A stretch of DNA of 64,000 bases from Pseudomonas poae (GTDB taxonomy: Bacteria; Pseudomonadota; Gammaproteobacteria; Pseudomonadales; Pseudomonadaceae): positions 2,170,001 through 2,234,000 of the forward strand of contig CP034537.1 in assembly GCA_004000515.1 (NCBI GenBank), written 5' to 3'. Both the position numbers and the translations under genes were made by a program. Below the pieces are notes generated by a model. It did not search any database. It had not been told where the DNA came from and saw nothing but the letters and a program-made list of their open reading frames with translations. This document shows positions 1 to 8,404 of the stretch, one piece after another. Each line of letters begins with the position of its first letter. The stretch's first letter is position 1.

Positions 1-261
1 CGACTGCCTCATGACTCTGGGCGATCAAAGCTATATGCGCCCCGATGCTAGGGGAGGTGGTGGCATGCACCCAGAGAAATGGCTTGCCAGAAGAGCCGAA
101 GCCCAATCTCCGAGGAGCTGATTGCGGAGGGGGGCTTCTATGCTCGCGAGGAGGGTAATCCCCAGCGGCTTCAGCGCTTGTTCGTAGAAGGCGCGAGCAT
201 GTGAAATGTCCGAAACACCAATACCCAGATGATCGATTAACGAACCAGAAAATTCATCCAT
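1..261 (-). CDS. VOC (glyoxalase-fold) family protein, partial and frameshifted
   Basis: The N-terminus reads MDEFSGSLIDHLGIGVSDISHARAFYEQAL, the usual first beta-alpha unit of vicinal-oxygen-chelate proteins, with the first metal-ligand-type His in IDHLGIGV. The frame breaks after LLGDW at about 120-140. The next frame continues sensibly (GFGSSGKPFLWVHAT, then PSIGAHIALIAQSHEAV) to the left edge, so one G appears to be missing from a short G run. The 3' end lies outside the window. Substrate is unknown; VOC proteins include glyoxalases, dioxygenases and resistance proteins. Confidence 0.6.
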
Positions 262-661
262 CAGAGTGTCCTAAGGAAGTTGAAGTTAGGTAGGTCAAGC
301 TCACATTGGCCGCGGGCGCCGCATTGGTCCGTCTCCCAAGGTCGCCAGAAGCAACGTCGCCGGCCAGCGTGAGGACAATGCCGCCATAGCAAAGGTCGCG
401 GCCGATCCAGCAAATGAACTTGTTCGGTGCCAAGAATGTATGTGTACGCAGCGGCACCTAGAGCATGGCCTATCTGCTGATCCCTTTGCGTCAGTCCTTA
501 CACGCTACCGGGGTTCCGCCTGGAGGCTCTACGTATACCCGCACCGGCAACACGACACCACGGCGACGGTCCAGCATCCGCACCAGCACTACACCGATGC
601 AGCTTCCTTAGAAATCCACCTAAGGGTCGGCGTTAACCGGAGCGAATGGTTGGTGGCCTGC
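262..661. other. Non-coding or decayed stretch
   Basis: About 400 bases without a convincing gene on either strand. Open frames here have no recognisable domain and overlap each other. It separates the VOC start from the SDR remnant and may be decayed DNA. Confidence 0.4.
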
Positions 662-850
662 TCAGGTCTGGGAGGCGCCGCCGTCCGCGAACAGTTCGGC
701 GCCGTTGACGTAGCTCGACGCATCGCTCGCCAGGAAGAGCGCGGCGGCCCCAATCTCGTCTGCTTGGCCGATGCGGCCCAGGGTTCTCTGTTCGTCATAA
801 GGCTGCGAGGCTTGGTCAAACACTGCCAGAAATTCAGCATTGCCCGATGA
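662..850 (-). pseudogene. 3' remnant of a short-chain dehydrogenase/reductase
   Basis: The minus strand encodes LGRIGQADEIGAAALFLAS followed by DASSYVNGAELFADGGASQT and a stop. This is the standard C-terminal segment of SDR oxidoreductases (GR.g.peEia..v.fLaSd.asyvtG..l.vDGG). Only about 60 residues are present. The NAD-binding TGxxxGxG and catalytic YxxxK parts are missing, because the similarity stops at about 850, just before a 12-bp inverted repeat. That looks like a true truncation at a rearrangement point rather than a one-base error. Confidence 0.6.
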
Positions 851-879
851 ACAGGGGAAAAAAGAAAATACTCCTGTTC

Positions 880-911
880 CAGTATGGGCAGCCTTGCGAC
901 TGCCCATACTG
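880..911. repeat. Perfect 12-bp inverted repeat
   Basis: CAGTATGGGCAG at 880-891 is repeated inverted as CTGCCCATACTG at 900-911, with an 8-base loop. It lies just downstream (minus strand) of the small membrane protein gene and just beyond where the SDR remnant is cut. It could be a factor-assisted terminator of the 5.1-0.9 kb operon or mark an element end. There is no T tract on either strand. Confidence 0.55.
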
Positions 912-921
912 ATGATGCCGC

Positions 922-1101
922 TTACCGAGGTGCTCCTCGTGAAGATTTCAGCAACCGATTGACGATCCAGCATGCCAGCACCACGGCAATCAGCAGTGGT
1001 GGAAAGCGCACCATCAGAAGTACCAGCAGCAGAAGGGCCAGGCAGCCCGCGAGGATGCCGGCGAACAGGAACACGGCAGCAAAGATCCGCAGTAGCTTCA
1101 T
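922..1101 (-). CDS. Small membrane protein (59 aa) downstream of RadC
   Basis: A 59-residue frame starts with MKLLRIFAAVFLFAGILAG, continues through a second hydrophobic stretch (LLIAVVLACWIVNRLL) and ends in basic KSSRGAPR. Two membrane segments are likely. A strong GGAG lies 9 bases before the ATG. It starts 13 bases after the radC stop, so it is probably co-transcribed. Function is unknown. Coding is supported by the ribosome site, spacing and composition. Confidence 0.6.
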   Translation of the reverse strand: MKLLRIFAAVFLFAGILAGCLALLLLVLLMVRFPPLLIAVVLACWIVNRLLKSSRGAPR

Positions 1102-1114
1102 CGTCGTGTTCTCC

Positions 1115-1612
1115 TCACAGGTAGCCCAGTTCCGCCAGCGATACGCAGCCCTCCTGGCCCACCACGATATGGTCCAGCGTTCGCACCCCGACTAGGTTCA
1201 GGGCCTCCCGCAGTTTGTGGGTCAGGGTGAGATCTGATTGGCTGGGTTCCGGATCACCGGAAGGGTGGTTGTGGACCAGCACGGCTGCCGCGGCGTTGTG
1301 CTCCAGGGCAGCCTTGACGACTTCTCGGGGATAGACGCTGGCGCTGTCCAGGGTGCCCCGGAACAGTTCATGAAAGACGATCACCCGGTGCCGGCTGTCG
1401 AGCAGAAGCAGGGCGAATACCTCATGCTCGTAATCGCCCAGCAGCGCCTGCAGGTGGCCGAACACTTCCTTCGGTGAGGTCAGTGCTCGCCCCCGGCGCA
1501 GGCGCAGACTCGCCAACTGGCGGGCCATCAGCAGGATGTCGGTTTCGGTGACCGGTGAATCGACCAGGTAGGTGCCGGTCGATTCACTGGCCTTCAGCTT
1601 GTGCAGGCGCAT
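1115..1612 (-). CDS. RadC-family JAB1/MPN domain protein, short element type
   Basis: 165 aa. It carries the JAMM motif: Glu in VFHELFRGTLDSASVYPREV, then LVHNHPSGDPEPSQSD (HxHPSG...S..D), then the RadC C-terminus LDHIVVGQEGCVSLAELGYL. It lacks the N-terminal helix-hairpin-helix part of chromosomal RadC, as is common for copies on plasmids and integrative elements. The start MRLHKLKASE was chosen because AAGGAG sits 7 bases upstream; the frame is open further but with low-complexity sequence that shadows the previous gene. It overlaps the end of the upstream gene by 29 bases. Role is unknown: the family is no longer thought to be a classical repair enzyme. Confidence 0.85.
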   Translation of the reverse strand: MRLHKLKASESTGTYLVDSPVTETDILLMARQLASLRLRRGRALTSPKEVFGHLQALLGDYEHEVFALLLLDSRHRVIVFHELFRGTLDSASVYPREVVKAALEHNAAAAVLVHNHPSGDPEPSQSDLTLTHKLREALNLVGVRTLDHIVVGQEGCVSLAELGYL

Positions 1613-2534
1613 GGTGGGCTCCTTGATGGTTATCGATCGGTGGGGTGTGGCGCTGGGCTTGTGCGTCCAGCTTCTCGGCCAGGCTGGCTTTCGCAGAGCG
1701 CTGGGAGGTGTTGGGGGATGGAGATTGGCTTTCCTCGGCGGGGTAGAACTCTTCGGCGATGGCACCAGAGTCTTCCTCGCTGTCCTCGAAGGCGCCATTG
1801 CCGAAGCCACGCTGCGCCGCTTCATCCAAGGCGGCCTGATCGAAGCCTGCTGCTTGCCGCTGTGCATCGAGCCCATTGGCGGCCTGCAGCGCCTCCGTCA
1901 TCACCATACCGCCGCGTACCGTCAGGTCGACGTAGAAGATCGGCGTACCATGGCTTTGCCGGGTGGACTTTCCACGCAGACGCAGCTCCAGCGGCAGGCA
2001 GGCCAGGCGGTTGCCGGAGATGGCCTGGAAGTAATGCAGGCGAGCCGCCAGAGTGCGGATGCTGTTGAAGCCGGTGGTGCGGAACACGAAGCTGCCCAGC
2101 GGATCGTCGTCGCCGATGATCACGTTCAGCCGGCCGTAGGGCCTGCAGGCATTGCCTTTGGCTAGCGGGCAGGCATCCGGCGAAGGGCAGGGCAGTGTCT
2201 GCATGCCGTCCTGGGTGACGCGCCTGCAGGTTTCGCCATTGCCGACGCAGAGCGGGCGCCCGGACTGGCGGTCGAACAAGGTGTAGTCGGCGCGGAAATT
2301 CAGTTCCGGCTCGTTGAACAGCAGGCGTACCGGAATGTTGCGCAGCTTGTCGTCCTTGCTCTGGCGCAGCTCGTCATTGAGCGGGTGGAGCAGCCAGCCG
2401 TCCTTGCCTTGCACCTGTGAGGTGATGGTGAACTGGTCATCCTTTTCCGGCAGGCGCTTGCCGTTCTTCTCGACGACCTTGCCTATCGAGATGCGGCCGA
2501 GCACCGGCGGGGTGATAGCTAAACCTTTGAGCAT
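1584..2534 (-). CDS. Hydrolase/metal-binding protein of integrative elements (possibly Gp3-like)
   Basis: 316 aa. The N-terminus MLKGLAITPPVLGRISIGK, the cysteine cluster (TCRRVTQDGMQTLPCPSPDAC then PLAKGNACRPYGRLNVII) and the C-terminal acidic/Gln-rich tail match proteins that recur beside radC, yqaJ and DUF932 genes in Pseudomonas islands. These are usually annotated as hydrolase or metal-binding protein. I recall a distant relation to phage Gp3-type recombination directionality factors, but cannot confirm it. The four-Cys region suggests a zinc site. It is part of the 5.1-0.9 kb minus-strand operon. Confidence 0.65.
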   Translation of the reverse strand: MLKGLAITPPVLGRISIGKVVEKNGKRLPEKDDQFTITSQVQGKDGWLLHPLNDELRQSKDDKLRNIPVRLLFNEPELNFRADYTLFDRQSGRPLCVGNGETCRRVTQDGMQTLPCPSPDACPLAKGNACRPYGRLNVIIGDDDPLGSFVFRTTGFNSIRTLAARLHYFQAISGNRLACLPLELRLRGKSTRQSHGTPIFYVDLTVRGGMVMTEALQAANGLDAQRQAAGFDQAALDEAAQRGFGNGAFEDSEEDSGAIAEEFYPAEESQSPSPNTSQRSAKASLAEKLDAQAQRHTPPIDNHQGAHHAPAQAEGQ

Positions 2535-2624
2535 GATGGCTCTCCTGGAAATGAAAAAGGCCAGCTACGCAGCGCGAACTGCATGGACTGGCCAAGGGGA
2601 GGGAAGAGTTGATGGAGACGGAAA

Positions 2625-3629
2625 TCAGCTGACCAGGAAACGGCGCGCACCGGGTTTCAGCAGCGGGTACTTGGCCTGCAGGTAGGGCTTGTCCTGGAGC
2701 AACTGAGCGACATCGAGACCGATGCTGTCCTTGGCCTTGCGCCAGCTGACGTAGCCGCTGGAGAATTCCACCCGACTGGCATCGCCCATGGCCTGCTGCA
2801 GCATCTGCTTGAGCTCGGCCTCGCGTTTTTCCTTGTCGGCAATCGACTGACGCACGGCTTTCAGCTCGATGTAAGCCGCTGACAGACCAGCATGCTGGCT
2901 GAGGTCGATGACCTGGCCGTTGTCCTCCGGGTAGAGGCAGCGCAGGGCTGATTCAGCGGAGGCGGTGCCATCGGCCGGCGGTGGGGTGTCGGTTTCCACG
3001 TAGTGCCAGAACTTTCGCTCCAGCTCGATCAGCCGAGCGATCATCTGCTCATCTCGCTCGATGCGGTGGATCTCCAGCATCTGGCCACCCAGCAGTACCG
3101 CCACATCCGCCGCCTGCTTGCCGGTGACGGCGAGCTGGTGCATCACCTGCAGCTGCACATACTCCGGCACGCCCTCCTTCCAGAGGCGTGCCCCGTTTAT
3201 GCCGGCTGTTTTGCATTCGAGGATCTGCACGTCGTCCGCCCCGATCACCTCGCGGTCGATGTTGGCCAGCATCCAGGGCAGCTCCGGATCCGGATGTTGG
3301 AGCACGGCATTGATGCGCCGTACCTTGTTCTTCGTGCGCTTGCTGTAATGCCAGGCCACGATGGGCTCCAGCACGTTGCCCCAGTACATAGGGCTTTCCT
3401 CATCCTGAGGATCAGCCTTCGGCATGCCGGCATCACGCCCGGTCTTTTCAATCCACAGCTCCAGTTGCGACTTGTAGGGGTTCAGTCCTACGGCTGCGGC
3501 AGCGTCCGAACTGCCAATACCTTGCTTGCGGATCTGCAGCCAGTCTTCGCGCGGTAGCTCCTTGGTGCTGACCAGGCGCAGGGCAGGGCGTTTCTTGCCG
3601 GTGCTGCTGTTCAATGACGTTGCTTTCAT
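2625..3629 (-). CDS. YqaJ-like viral recombinase / phage-type exonuclease
   Basis: 334 aa from MKATSLNSSTGKKRPALRL. It shows the YqaJ/lambda-exonuclease PD-(D/E)xK fold: GIGSSDAAAAVGLNPYKSQLELW near residue 40, WGNVLEPIVAWHYSK with its Glu, the metal-ligand Asp in MLANIDREVIG, and ILECKTAG (ExK). The C-terminal half contains a predicted coiled coil (ELKAVRQSIADKEKREAELKQ). Such nucleases work with a Red-beta/RecT-type annealing protein in single-strand annealing; no partner is seen here. The first ATG of the frame is 39 bases upstream, but the chosen one has the better spacing to AGGTG. Confidence 0.85.
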   Translation of the reverse strand: MKATSLNSSTGKKRPALRLVSTKELPREDWLQIRKQGIGSSDAAAAVGLNPYKSQLELWIEKTGRDAGMPKADPQDEESPMYWGNVLEPIVAWHYSKRTKNKVRRINAVLQHPDPELPWMLANIDREVIGADDVQILECKTAGINGARLWKEGVPEYVQLQVMHQLAVTGKQAADVAVLLGGQMLEIHRIERDEQMIARLIELERKFWHYVETDTPPPADGTASAESALRCLYPEDNGQVIDLSQHAGLSAAYIELKAVRQSIADKEKREAELKQMLQQAMGDASRVEFSSGYVSWRKAKDSIGLDVAQLLQDKPYLQAKYPLLKPGARRFLVS

Positions 3630-3703
3630 GGGATTCACCTGCAGACATAAAACGCCCGACCAGCACAAGGCTGACCGGGCGCGAGGGTTGATGTGAGTAA
3701 GGG

Positions 3704-4672
3704 TTAAGCGGCGAGCTGCAGCGCGGCATCCAGGGCGCGTTGCTTGATCTGCGCGCCTTGGCCGAACCAGGCCGAGTCCATGCGGTACTCGTTGCTGCGC
3801 GCACGGCGCTCGTGGTCGACGTATTCGGTCACGGCGTTGAGCAGGCCCCAGGCGGTGCCGCGCGCCGAGTCCAGCTGGCTACCGCGACCACGGCCTTCGT
3901 ACAGCTCCTGGACCTTGCGCAGGGCGCGCTCGTTGGGCAGTTGCTCCGGCAAGGCGCCGGTCGGGCTGGTCTCGCACAGCACGTTCATGAAGAAGCCCAG
4001 GGCCTCATGCCACTGAACCTTGCGCTCGGCCAGCACGCGCATGCGGTACATGAAGTCGTCCCATTGCGAGGCGGCGATGCCGAGCTGCTTCTTCACCACC
4101 TTGGGATCGAAACGGGTGTTGTGCGGTACCTTGATTGCCCGGCTGGTGCCATCCAGGGCGATGGTCAAGGTGTTGTTGCACACCACGCGCACTGTGGTCG
4201 GCGTTGCCGTGGTGGCCAGGGTTCCGTCGCAGGAAGTGGCCAGCAGCAGGTAGCCATTCACCTGATCGTTACCCTTGAGCGCAGCGCCTTGCCCGGTACG
4301 CGCCAGCGCCCAGAACTTGCGTCCGCCTTTGAGCACGCCAGCGGTCTCCAACTCGTAGCCGGAGACCTCGGTGAGATCCCTGTAGAACTCCAGAACTTCC
4401 CGAGGCTGCACGGTGTGATAACGCTGCGAGACCACCGACAGCGGCGCCTTGGTGTCGGAGCGGAAGAGCACCTTCTGCTCGGGAAAGGAGTGGATAGCGC
4501 CCAGATGCCCGGCGACTTCTGATTTGAAATGCACCGGGCTTTCGAGGATCTGCCAGTCCATGCCGGCTTCGCGTTGCCAGACTTCGATGGGCTGTTTCTG
4601 AGTCAGCTGATTGCCCAGGCCGTGCCACGGAGTAGCGCCAGCGTAGGCCATGGTTTCGACGAGATGTGCCAT
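3704..4672 (-). CDS. DUF932 domain-containing protein
   Basis: 322 aa. It shows the DUF932 hallmarks: TPWHGLGNQL near the N-terminus, SQRYHTVQPREVLEFYRDL, KGGRKFWALAR, YLLLATSCDGT, and TPTTVRVVCNNTLTIAL in the middle. This family is carried by phages, plasmids and ICEs (plasmid YfeA/YubP-like), and its biochemical role is not known. It lies in the same operon as the YqaJ nuclease, which fits a job in element replication or recombination. The first Met is used. Confidence 0.85.
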   Translation of the reverse strand: MAHLVETMAYAGATPWHGLGNQLTQKQPIEVWQREAGMDWQILESPVHFKSEVAGHLGAIHSFPEQKVLFRSDTKAPLSVVSQRYHTVQPREVLEFYRDLTEVSGYELETAGVLKGGRKFWALARTGQGAALKGNDQVNGYLLLATSCDGTLATTATPTTVRVVCNNTLTIALDGTSRAIKVPHNTRFDPKVVKKQLGIAASQWDDFMYRMRVLAERKVQWHEALGFFMNVLCETSPTGALPEQLPNERALRKVQELYEGRGRGSQLDSARGTAWGLLNAVTEYVDHERRARSNEYRMDSAWFGQGAQIKQRALDAALQLAA

Positions 4673-4764
4673 GAGAGTGATTCCTTTGGGTGCAGGTCGG
4701 CATAAAACGCCGCGCCAGGCGCAGCACCGACCGGACGAGAAATAAGAGGAGAGAAAGAGCCGGG

Positions 4765-5094
4765 TCAGGCCGGCAGGTTGAAGCGGTGACCGCAGAGCAG
4801 GCAGAGGTTATGGGCCAGGACGTGGCGGTCGAGCGACTCACCGAGCTGGGCACCGAGCGCACAGCCACCGACGCCTCCGGCAAGACCGCCGAGAATGGCA
4901 CCGGATACCGAGCCCAGGGTTATACCGACAGGGCCGGCAATTACGCCGAGCGCTGCGCCGGCCTTGCCGCCAGCCAGAGCAGCGCTAACGCCACGTGCGA
5001 TGCCACCGACCGCGCCGATAGCAGCGCCGGCCTTCATGGCGTGATGGAAAGAAGCGACTTTGGGGGAGTGACAGCGAGGGCACTGCAATGACAT
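4765..5094 (-). CDS. Zinc-ribbon / glycine-zipper small protein
   Basis: 109 aa. An N-terminal CPRCHSPKV half-ribbon is paired with a C-terminal CLLCGHRF half. Between them is a long Gly/Ala-rich region (AGAAIGAVGGIARGVSAALAG, then GPVGITLGSVSGAILGGLAGGVGG) typical of glycine-zipper membrane segments. GGAGG lies 8 bases before the ATG. It is the first gene of the minus-strand island operon. The arrangement suggests a membrane-embedded protein whose ends meet to bind zinc; no function is known. Confidence 0.7.
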   Translation of the reverse strand: MSLQCPRCHSPKVASFHHAMKAGAAIGAVGGIARGVSAALAGGKAGAALGVIAGPVGITLGSVSGAILGGLAGGVGGCALGAQLGESLDRHVLAHNLCLLCGHRFNLPA

Positions 5095-5332
5095 GGGACG
5101 AACCTCCTTGGTGCTGATGTCATTGCGGTAATGTGTGGTTGAGATTTTTTTCGATCGAATGGCTGCTTTTCAGCAGCGCTAACTGAGTGCGAACTGGCTG
5201 GAGTCGGCCAGAAGCAGTCATTCGATGGGCCTTCAACAGTGCATCTCCGGCTCCCCTTACTCCCAAAATGAGTTTATGTAATCACAATCTTCTCTTCGCA
5301 GTTTGTTCACAACAAGACCAAACTTGCGATAC

Positions 5333-5371
5333 AAAAAACCACCCGAACGGTGAAGGATCGAGCGGTTTTTT
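5333..5371 (-). terminator. Intrinsic terminator downstream of doeD
   Basis: On the minus strand, AAAAAACC + GCTCGA pairs with TTCGGGT + GGTTTTTT (one G-T and one T-G wobble), leaving a T6 tail. It begins 19 bases after the aminotransferase stop and so closes the ectoine catabolic operon before the island genes. Confidence 0.75.
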
Positions 5372-5389
5372 GGGGGGGAGCGGTAAGGC

Positions 5390-6775
5390 TTAGCCCAGTA
5401 TCTCGCTGGCCACGTGATCGACCGCACTTTTGGTGATGTCGACAATCAGGTCGGCCTCCTCCTCGGTCAAGATCAACGGTGGTGCAAAACCGAGAATGTC
5501 GCCATGGGGCATCGCTCGGGCAATCATTCCGCGTTCAAGACAGGCTGCCGATACTTTCGGACCGACCTTCAACGCAGCATCGAATGGTGTGCGTTGCTCA
5601 CGATCGGCCATGAACTCGACCGCGGCAAGCATGCCGTCGCCGCGCACTTCGCCCACCAGTGGATGACCTTCCAATACTTCCCGCAATCGACGATTCAGAT
5701 AGCTGCCAACATTCTCTGCGTTGGCCGTCAGGTTTTCCCGCTCCAGGATGTCGAGGTTGGCCAGGGCCGCCGCCGCGCAGATCGGATGCCCGGAGTACGT
5801 CCAGCCATGTCCCATGGCACCTTGAGATTCGGAGGCTTTTTCGATCACGTCCCAGACTTTTTCACCGACAATCACTGCTGACAAAGGCGCATAGGCACTG
5901 GTCAGGCCTTTGGCCGTGGTGATCAGGTCAGGACGCATGCCATAGCGCCGACTGCCCATCTTCGAACCCAGGCGACCGAAGGCGCAGACCACTTCGTCGG
6001 CGATCAACAACACGTCGTATTTGTTCAACACCGCTTGTATGGCGGCCCAATAGCCGGCCGGCGGAACGATGATGCCGCCGGTGCCCATCAGCGGTTCGCC
6101 GATGAACGCGGCGACGGTGTCCGGCCCTTCGGCCAGGATCATTTTCTCCAGCTCGTCGGCGCAATAGCGCACGAAAGTGGCTTCATCCATACCTGCCGGT
6201 GCCTTGCGGTACCAGTGCGGACAAATGGTATGTTTAACGCCTTCGGCCGGGAGGTCGAAATGCTGGTGGAAAGTCGGTAGGCCGGTCAGGCTGCCGGTCA
6301 TGATGCCTGAACCGTGATAACCGCGATCACGGGAGATGATTTTCTTCTTCTGCGGGCGACCCAATACGTTGTTGTAGTAACGCACTAGTTTGATCTGGGT
6401 TTCGTTGGCGTCGGAACCGGACAGGCCGTAGTAGACCTTCTTCATGCCCTCCGGCGCCCAGTCGATGATGCGGCTCGACAGCTCGATGATCGCTTCGGTT
6501 GAGTGCCCGACATAGGTGTGGTAATAGGCCAGCTCCTTTGCCTGCTTGTAGATCGCATCGGCGACTTCGGTGCGCCCGTAGCCGATGTTCACGCAGTACA
6601 GCCCGGCAAAGGCGTCGATGAAGTCGCGGCCTTCGTGGTCGCGGATACGAATGCCTGACGCGCTCTTGATGATGCGTCCCTTGAGCGTGCCGCTGGCGTG
6701 GTCATGGGCATGGGTTGACGGGTGCATGAAGTGCGCACGGTCTTGTTCGAACAACGAATCGAGTTTTTGGCTCAT
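5390..6775 (-). CDS. doeD: Class III aminotransferase (diaminobutyrate/ectoine pathway)
   Basis: 461 aa, PLP fold type I. It shows GLSGSDANETQIK, the cofactor Asp in LLIADEVVCAFGRLG, the Schiff-base Lys in LITTAKGLTSAYAPLSA, and a C-terminal GFAPPLILTEEE. By neighbourhood this is the DoeD/Atf enzyme turning L-2,4-diaminobutyrate into aspartate semialdehyde. Sequence alone would also fit a putrescine- or omega-amino acid:pyruvate aminotransferase. The start MSQKLDSLFEQDRAHF is preceded by AAGGAG; the longer frame upstream is a shadow of doeC. It lies 11 bases after doeC and ends at an intrinsic terminator. Confidence 0.85.
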   Translation of the reverse strand: MSQKLDSLFEQDRAHFMHPSTHAHDHASGTLKGRIIKSASGIRIRDHEGRDFIDAFAGLYCVNIGYGRTEVADAIYKQAKELAYYHTYVGHSTEAIIELSSRIIDWAPEGMKKVYYGLSGSDANETQIKLVRYYNNVLGRPQKKKIISRDRGYHGSGIMTGSLTGLPTFHQHFDLPAEGVKHTICPHWYRKAPAGMDEATFVRYCADELEKMILAEGPDTVAAFIGEPLMGTGGIIVPPAGYWAAIQAVLNKYDVLLIADEVVCAFGRLGSKMGSRRYGMRPDLITTAKGLTSAYAPLSAVIVGEKVWDVIEKASESQGAMGHGWTYSGHPICAAAALANLDILERENLTANAENVGSYLNRRLREVLEGHPLVGEVRGDGMLAAVEFMADREQRTPFDAALKVGPKVSAACLERGMIARAMPHGDILGFAPPLILTEEEADLIVDITKSAVDHVASEILG

Positions 6776-6786
6776 GGCGGATCTCC

Positions 6787-8259
6787 TTAGAACTGGCCTT
6801 GATGGTGCAGGCAAAAGTATTTGGTTTCGACAAAGGCTTCGAAGCCCTCGGTACCGCCCTCGCGGCCCAGCCCCGAGGCTTTCATGCCACCGAACGGGAT
6901 CGGATGGCCGGTGAACTTGACGCCATTGACCGCGACCATGGCGTGGTCGAGGCGGCGAATCAGGGGGTAGATTAGGTCCAAGCGGTTGGAACAAATGTAG
7001 GCAGCCAGACCGTATTCGGTGTCGTTGGCCATTTCGATGGCTTGCTCGAGGGTGGCGAAAGGCATGACGCCAGCAATCGGCGCGAAATTTTCTTCGCGGT
7101 AGATACGCATCTGCGGCGTAACGTCGGCCAGCACCGTCGGCTGATAGAACAATCCGCCGAGGGCATGCGCTTCGCCGCCCACCAGACGTTGCGCGCCCAG
7201 CTTCAGCGCATCAGCCACACGCTCGACGGTCACATCGAAGGCGGCCTGATGCATCAGCGGGCCGATGTCGACGCTTTGCTCTTGATCACCCACCAGCGCG
7301 GGGCCGACCCGCAGTTCGCGCACCGCAGAGGCAAAGCGGCTGAGGAACGCCGGATAAATCGAGCGTTCGACCATAATCCGATTGGCCGCGCAGCAATCCT
7401 GGCCGGAGGTCTGGAACTTGGCCTCTACCGCGACTTTCACCGCCAGCTCCAGATCGGCATCGGCGCAGACAATGAACGGCGCATTGCCGCCCAATTCCAG
7501 CGATACCTTCTTCACATCCTGGGCTGCCGCTTGCAGGACCAACTTGCCGACCCGGGTCGAGCCGGTGAAGCTGACCGAACGCACGCGAGCGTCCTGCACC
7601 AGGGTTTGCATGGTCATTTGCGGTTCGCCCAGCACCACGTTGAACACGCCGGCGGGGAAGCCTGCTTCTTCCGCCAATTGCGCCAACGCGAACGCCGAGT
7701 AAGGCGTTTCGTGGGCCGGTTTGATGACCACAGTGCAACCGGCGGCCAATGCGGCGGCGGCTTTGCGGGTGATCATCGCCGAAGGAAAATTCCACGGCGT
7801 CAGCAGTGCACAGACGCCAACCGGTTCCTTGATCGTGCCCAGATGCGCGCCGGGGATATGGCTGGGGATGTTCTGCCCGTAAAGGCGCCGCGCCTCTTCG
7901 GCAAACCATGGAATGAAACTGGCGGCGTAGGCGATTTCGCCGCGGGACTCGGCCAGGGGCTTGCCTTGTTCCTGGCTGAGAATCCGCGCCAGGTCTTCCT
8001 GATGCTCAAGGATCAACGCCGCCCAGCGCCGCAGAATCGTTCCGCGGTCATCGAGGCTTTGTTCACGCCAGGCTGAAAACGCCCGGTGTGCGGCATCTAC
8101 GGCGGCGATGATCTGAGGCTGATCGAGCATCGGCACATGACCGATTAACTTCTGATCGGCCGGATTGTGCACGGCGACGCTATGGCCGCTGTCACTGTGG
8201 ACCCAATGGCCGTCTACGTAGCAAAGTGCTTTGAACAACAGCGGATGTTTGTATGTCAT
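6787..8259 (-). CDS. doeC: Aldehyde dehydrogenase, aspartate-semialdehyde type (ectoine pathway)
   Basis: 490 aa NAD(P)-dependent ALDH close to succinate-semialdehyde dehydrogenases. It shows the cofactor/oxyanion stretch LTPWNFPSAMITRKAAAALAAG, TGSTRVGKL, catalytic Glu in SLELGGNAPF, and catalytic Cys in TSGQDCCAANR (the Cys pair is unusual but allowed). In the ectoine route it oxidises L-aspartate-beta-semialdehyde to aspartate (DoeC/Ssd). The start MTYKHPLLFKAL was chosen because upstream residues in the frame are non-family and run into the doeX gap. It is followed 11 bases later by doeD. Confidence 0.85.
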   Translation of the reverse strand: MTYKHPLLFKALCYVDGHWVHSDSGHSVAVHNPADQKLIGHVPMLDQPQIIAAVDAAHRAFSAWREQSLDDRGTILRRWAALILEHQEDLARILSQEQGKPLAESRGEIAYAASFIPWFAEEARRLYGQNIPSHIPGAHLGTIKEPVGVCALLTPWNFPSAMITRKAAAALAAGCTVVIKPAHETPYSAFALAQLAEEAGFPAGVFNVVLGEPQMTMQTLVQDARVRSVSFTGSTRVGKLVLQAAAQDVKKVSLELGGNAPFIVCADADLELAVKVAVEAKFQTSGQDCCAANRIMVERSIYPAFLSRFASAVRELRVGPALVGDQEQSVDIGPLMHQAAFDVTVERVADALKLGAQRLVGGEAHALGGLFYQPTVLADVTPQMRIYREENFAPIAGVMPFATLEQAIEMANDTEYGLAAYICSNRLDLIYPLIRRLDHAMVAVNGVKFTGHPIPFGGMKASGLGREGGTEGFEAFVETKYFCLHHQGQF

Positions 8260-8404
8260 GGCGTTCACTCCAAACCGTGTGCGTGAATCCATGCTAGGGC
8301 AGCGCAGCCAAGATGATTTGGCGTTTGGCGGGGTGTAACCATAGGTTTTTTCTGATTGAACGCCGGTAAACAGGGACTTTTTGCGGTGAAGGTTTTGCCC
8401 CGAT

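Noticed and set aside
254..457. 67-codon minus frame upstream of the VOC gene
   Set aside because: No domain and no ribosome site, in a stretch that looks decayed.
5390..8259. Putrescine (Spu-type) catabolic pair instead of DoeD/DoeC
   Set aside because: The aminotransferase and dehydrogenase would fit by family, but the continuous run with doeX, doeB, doeA, eutCB and enuR makes the ectoine pathway the better call.
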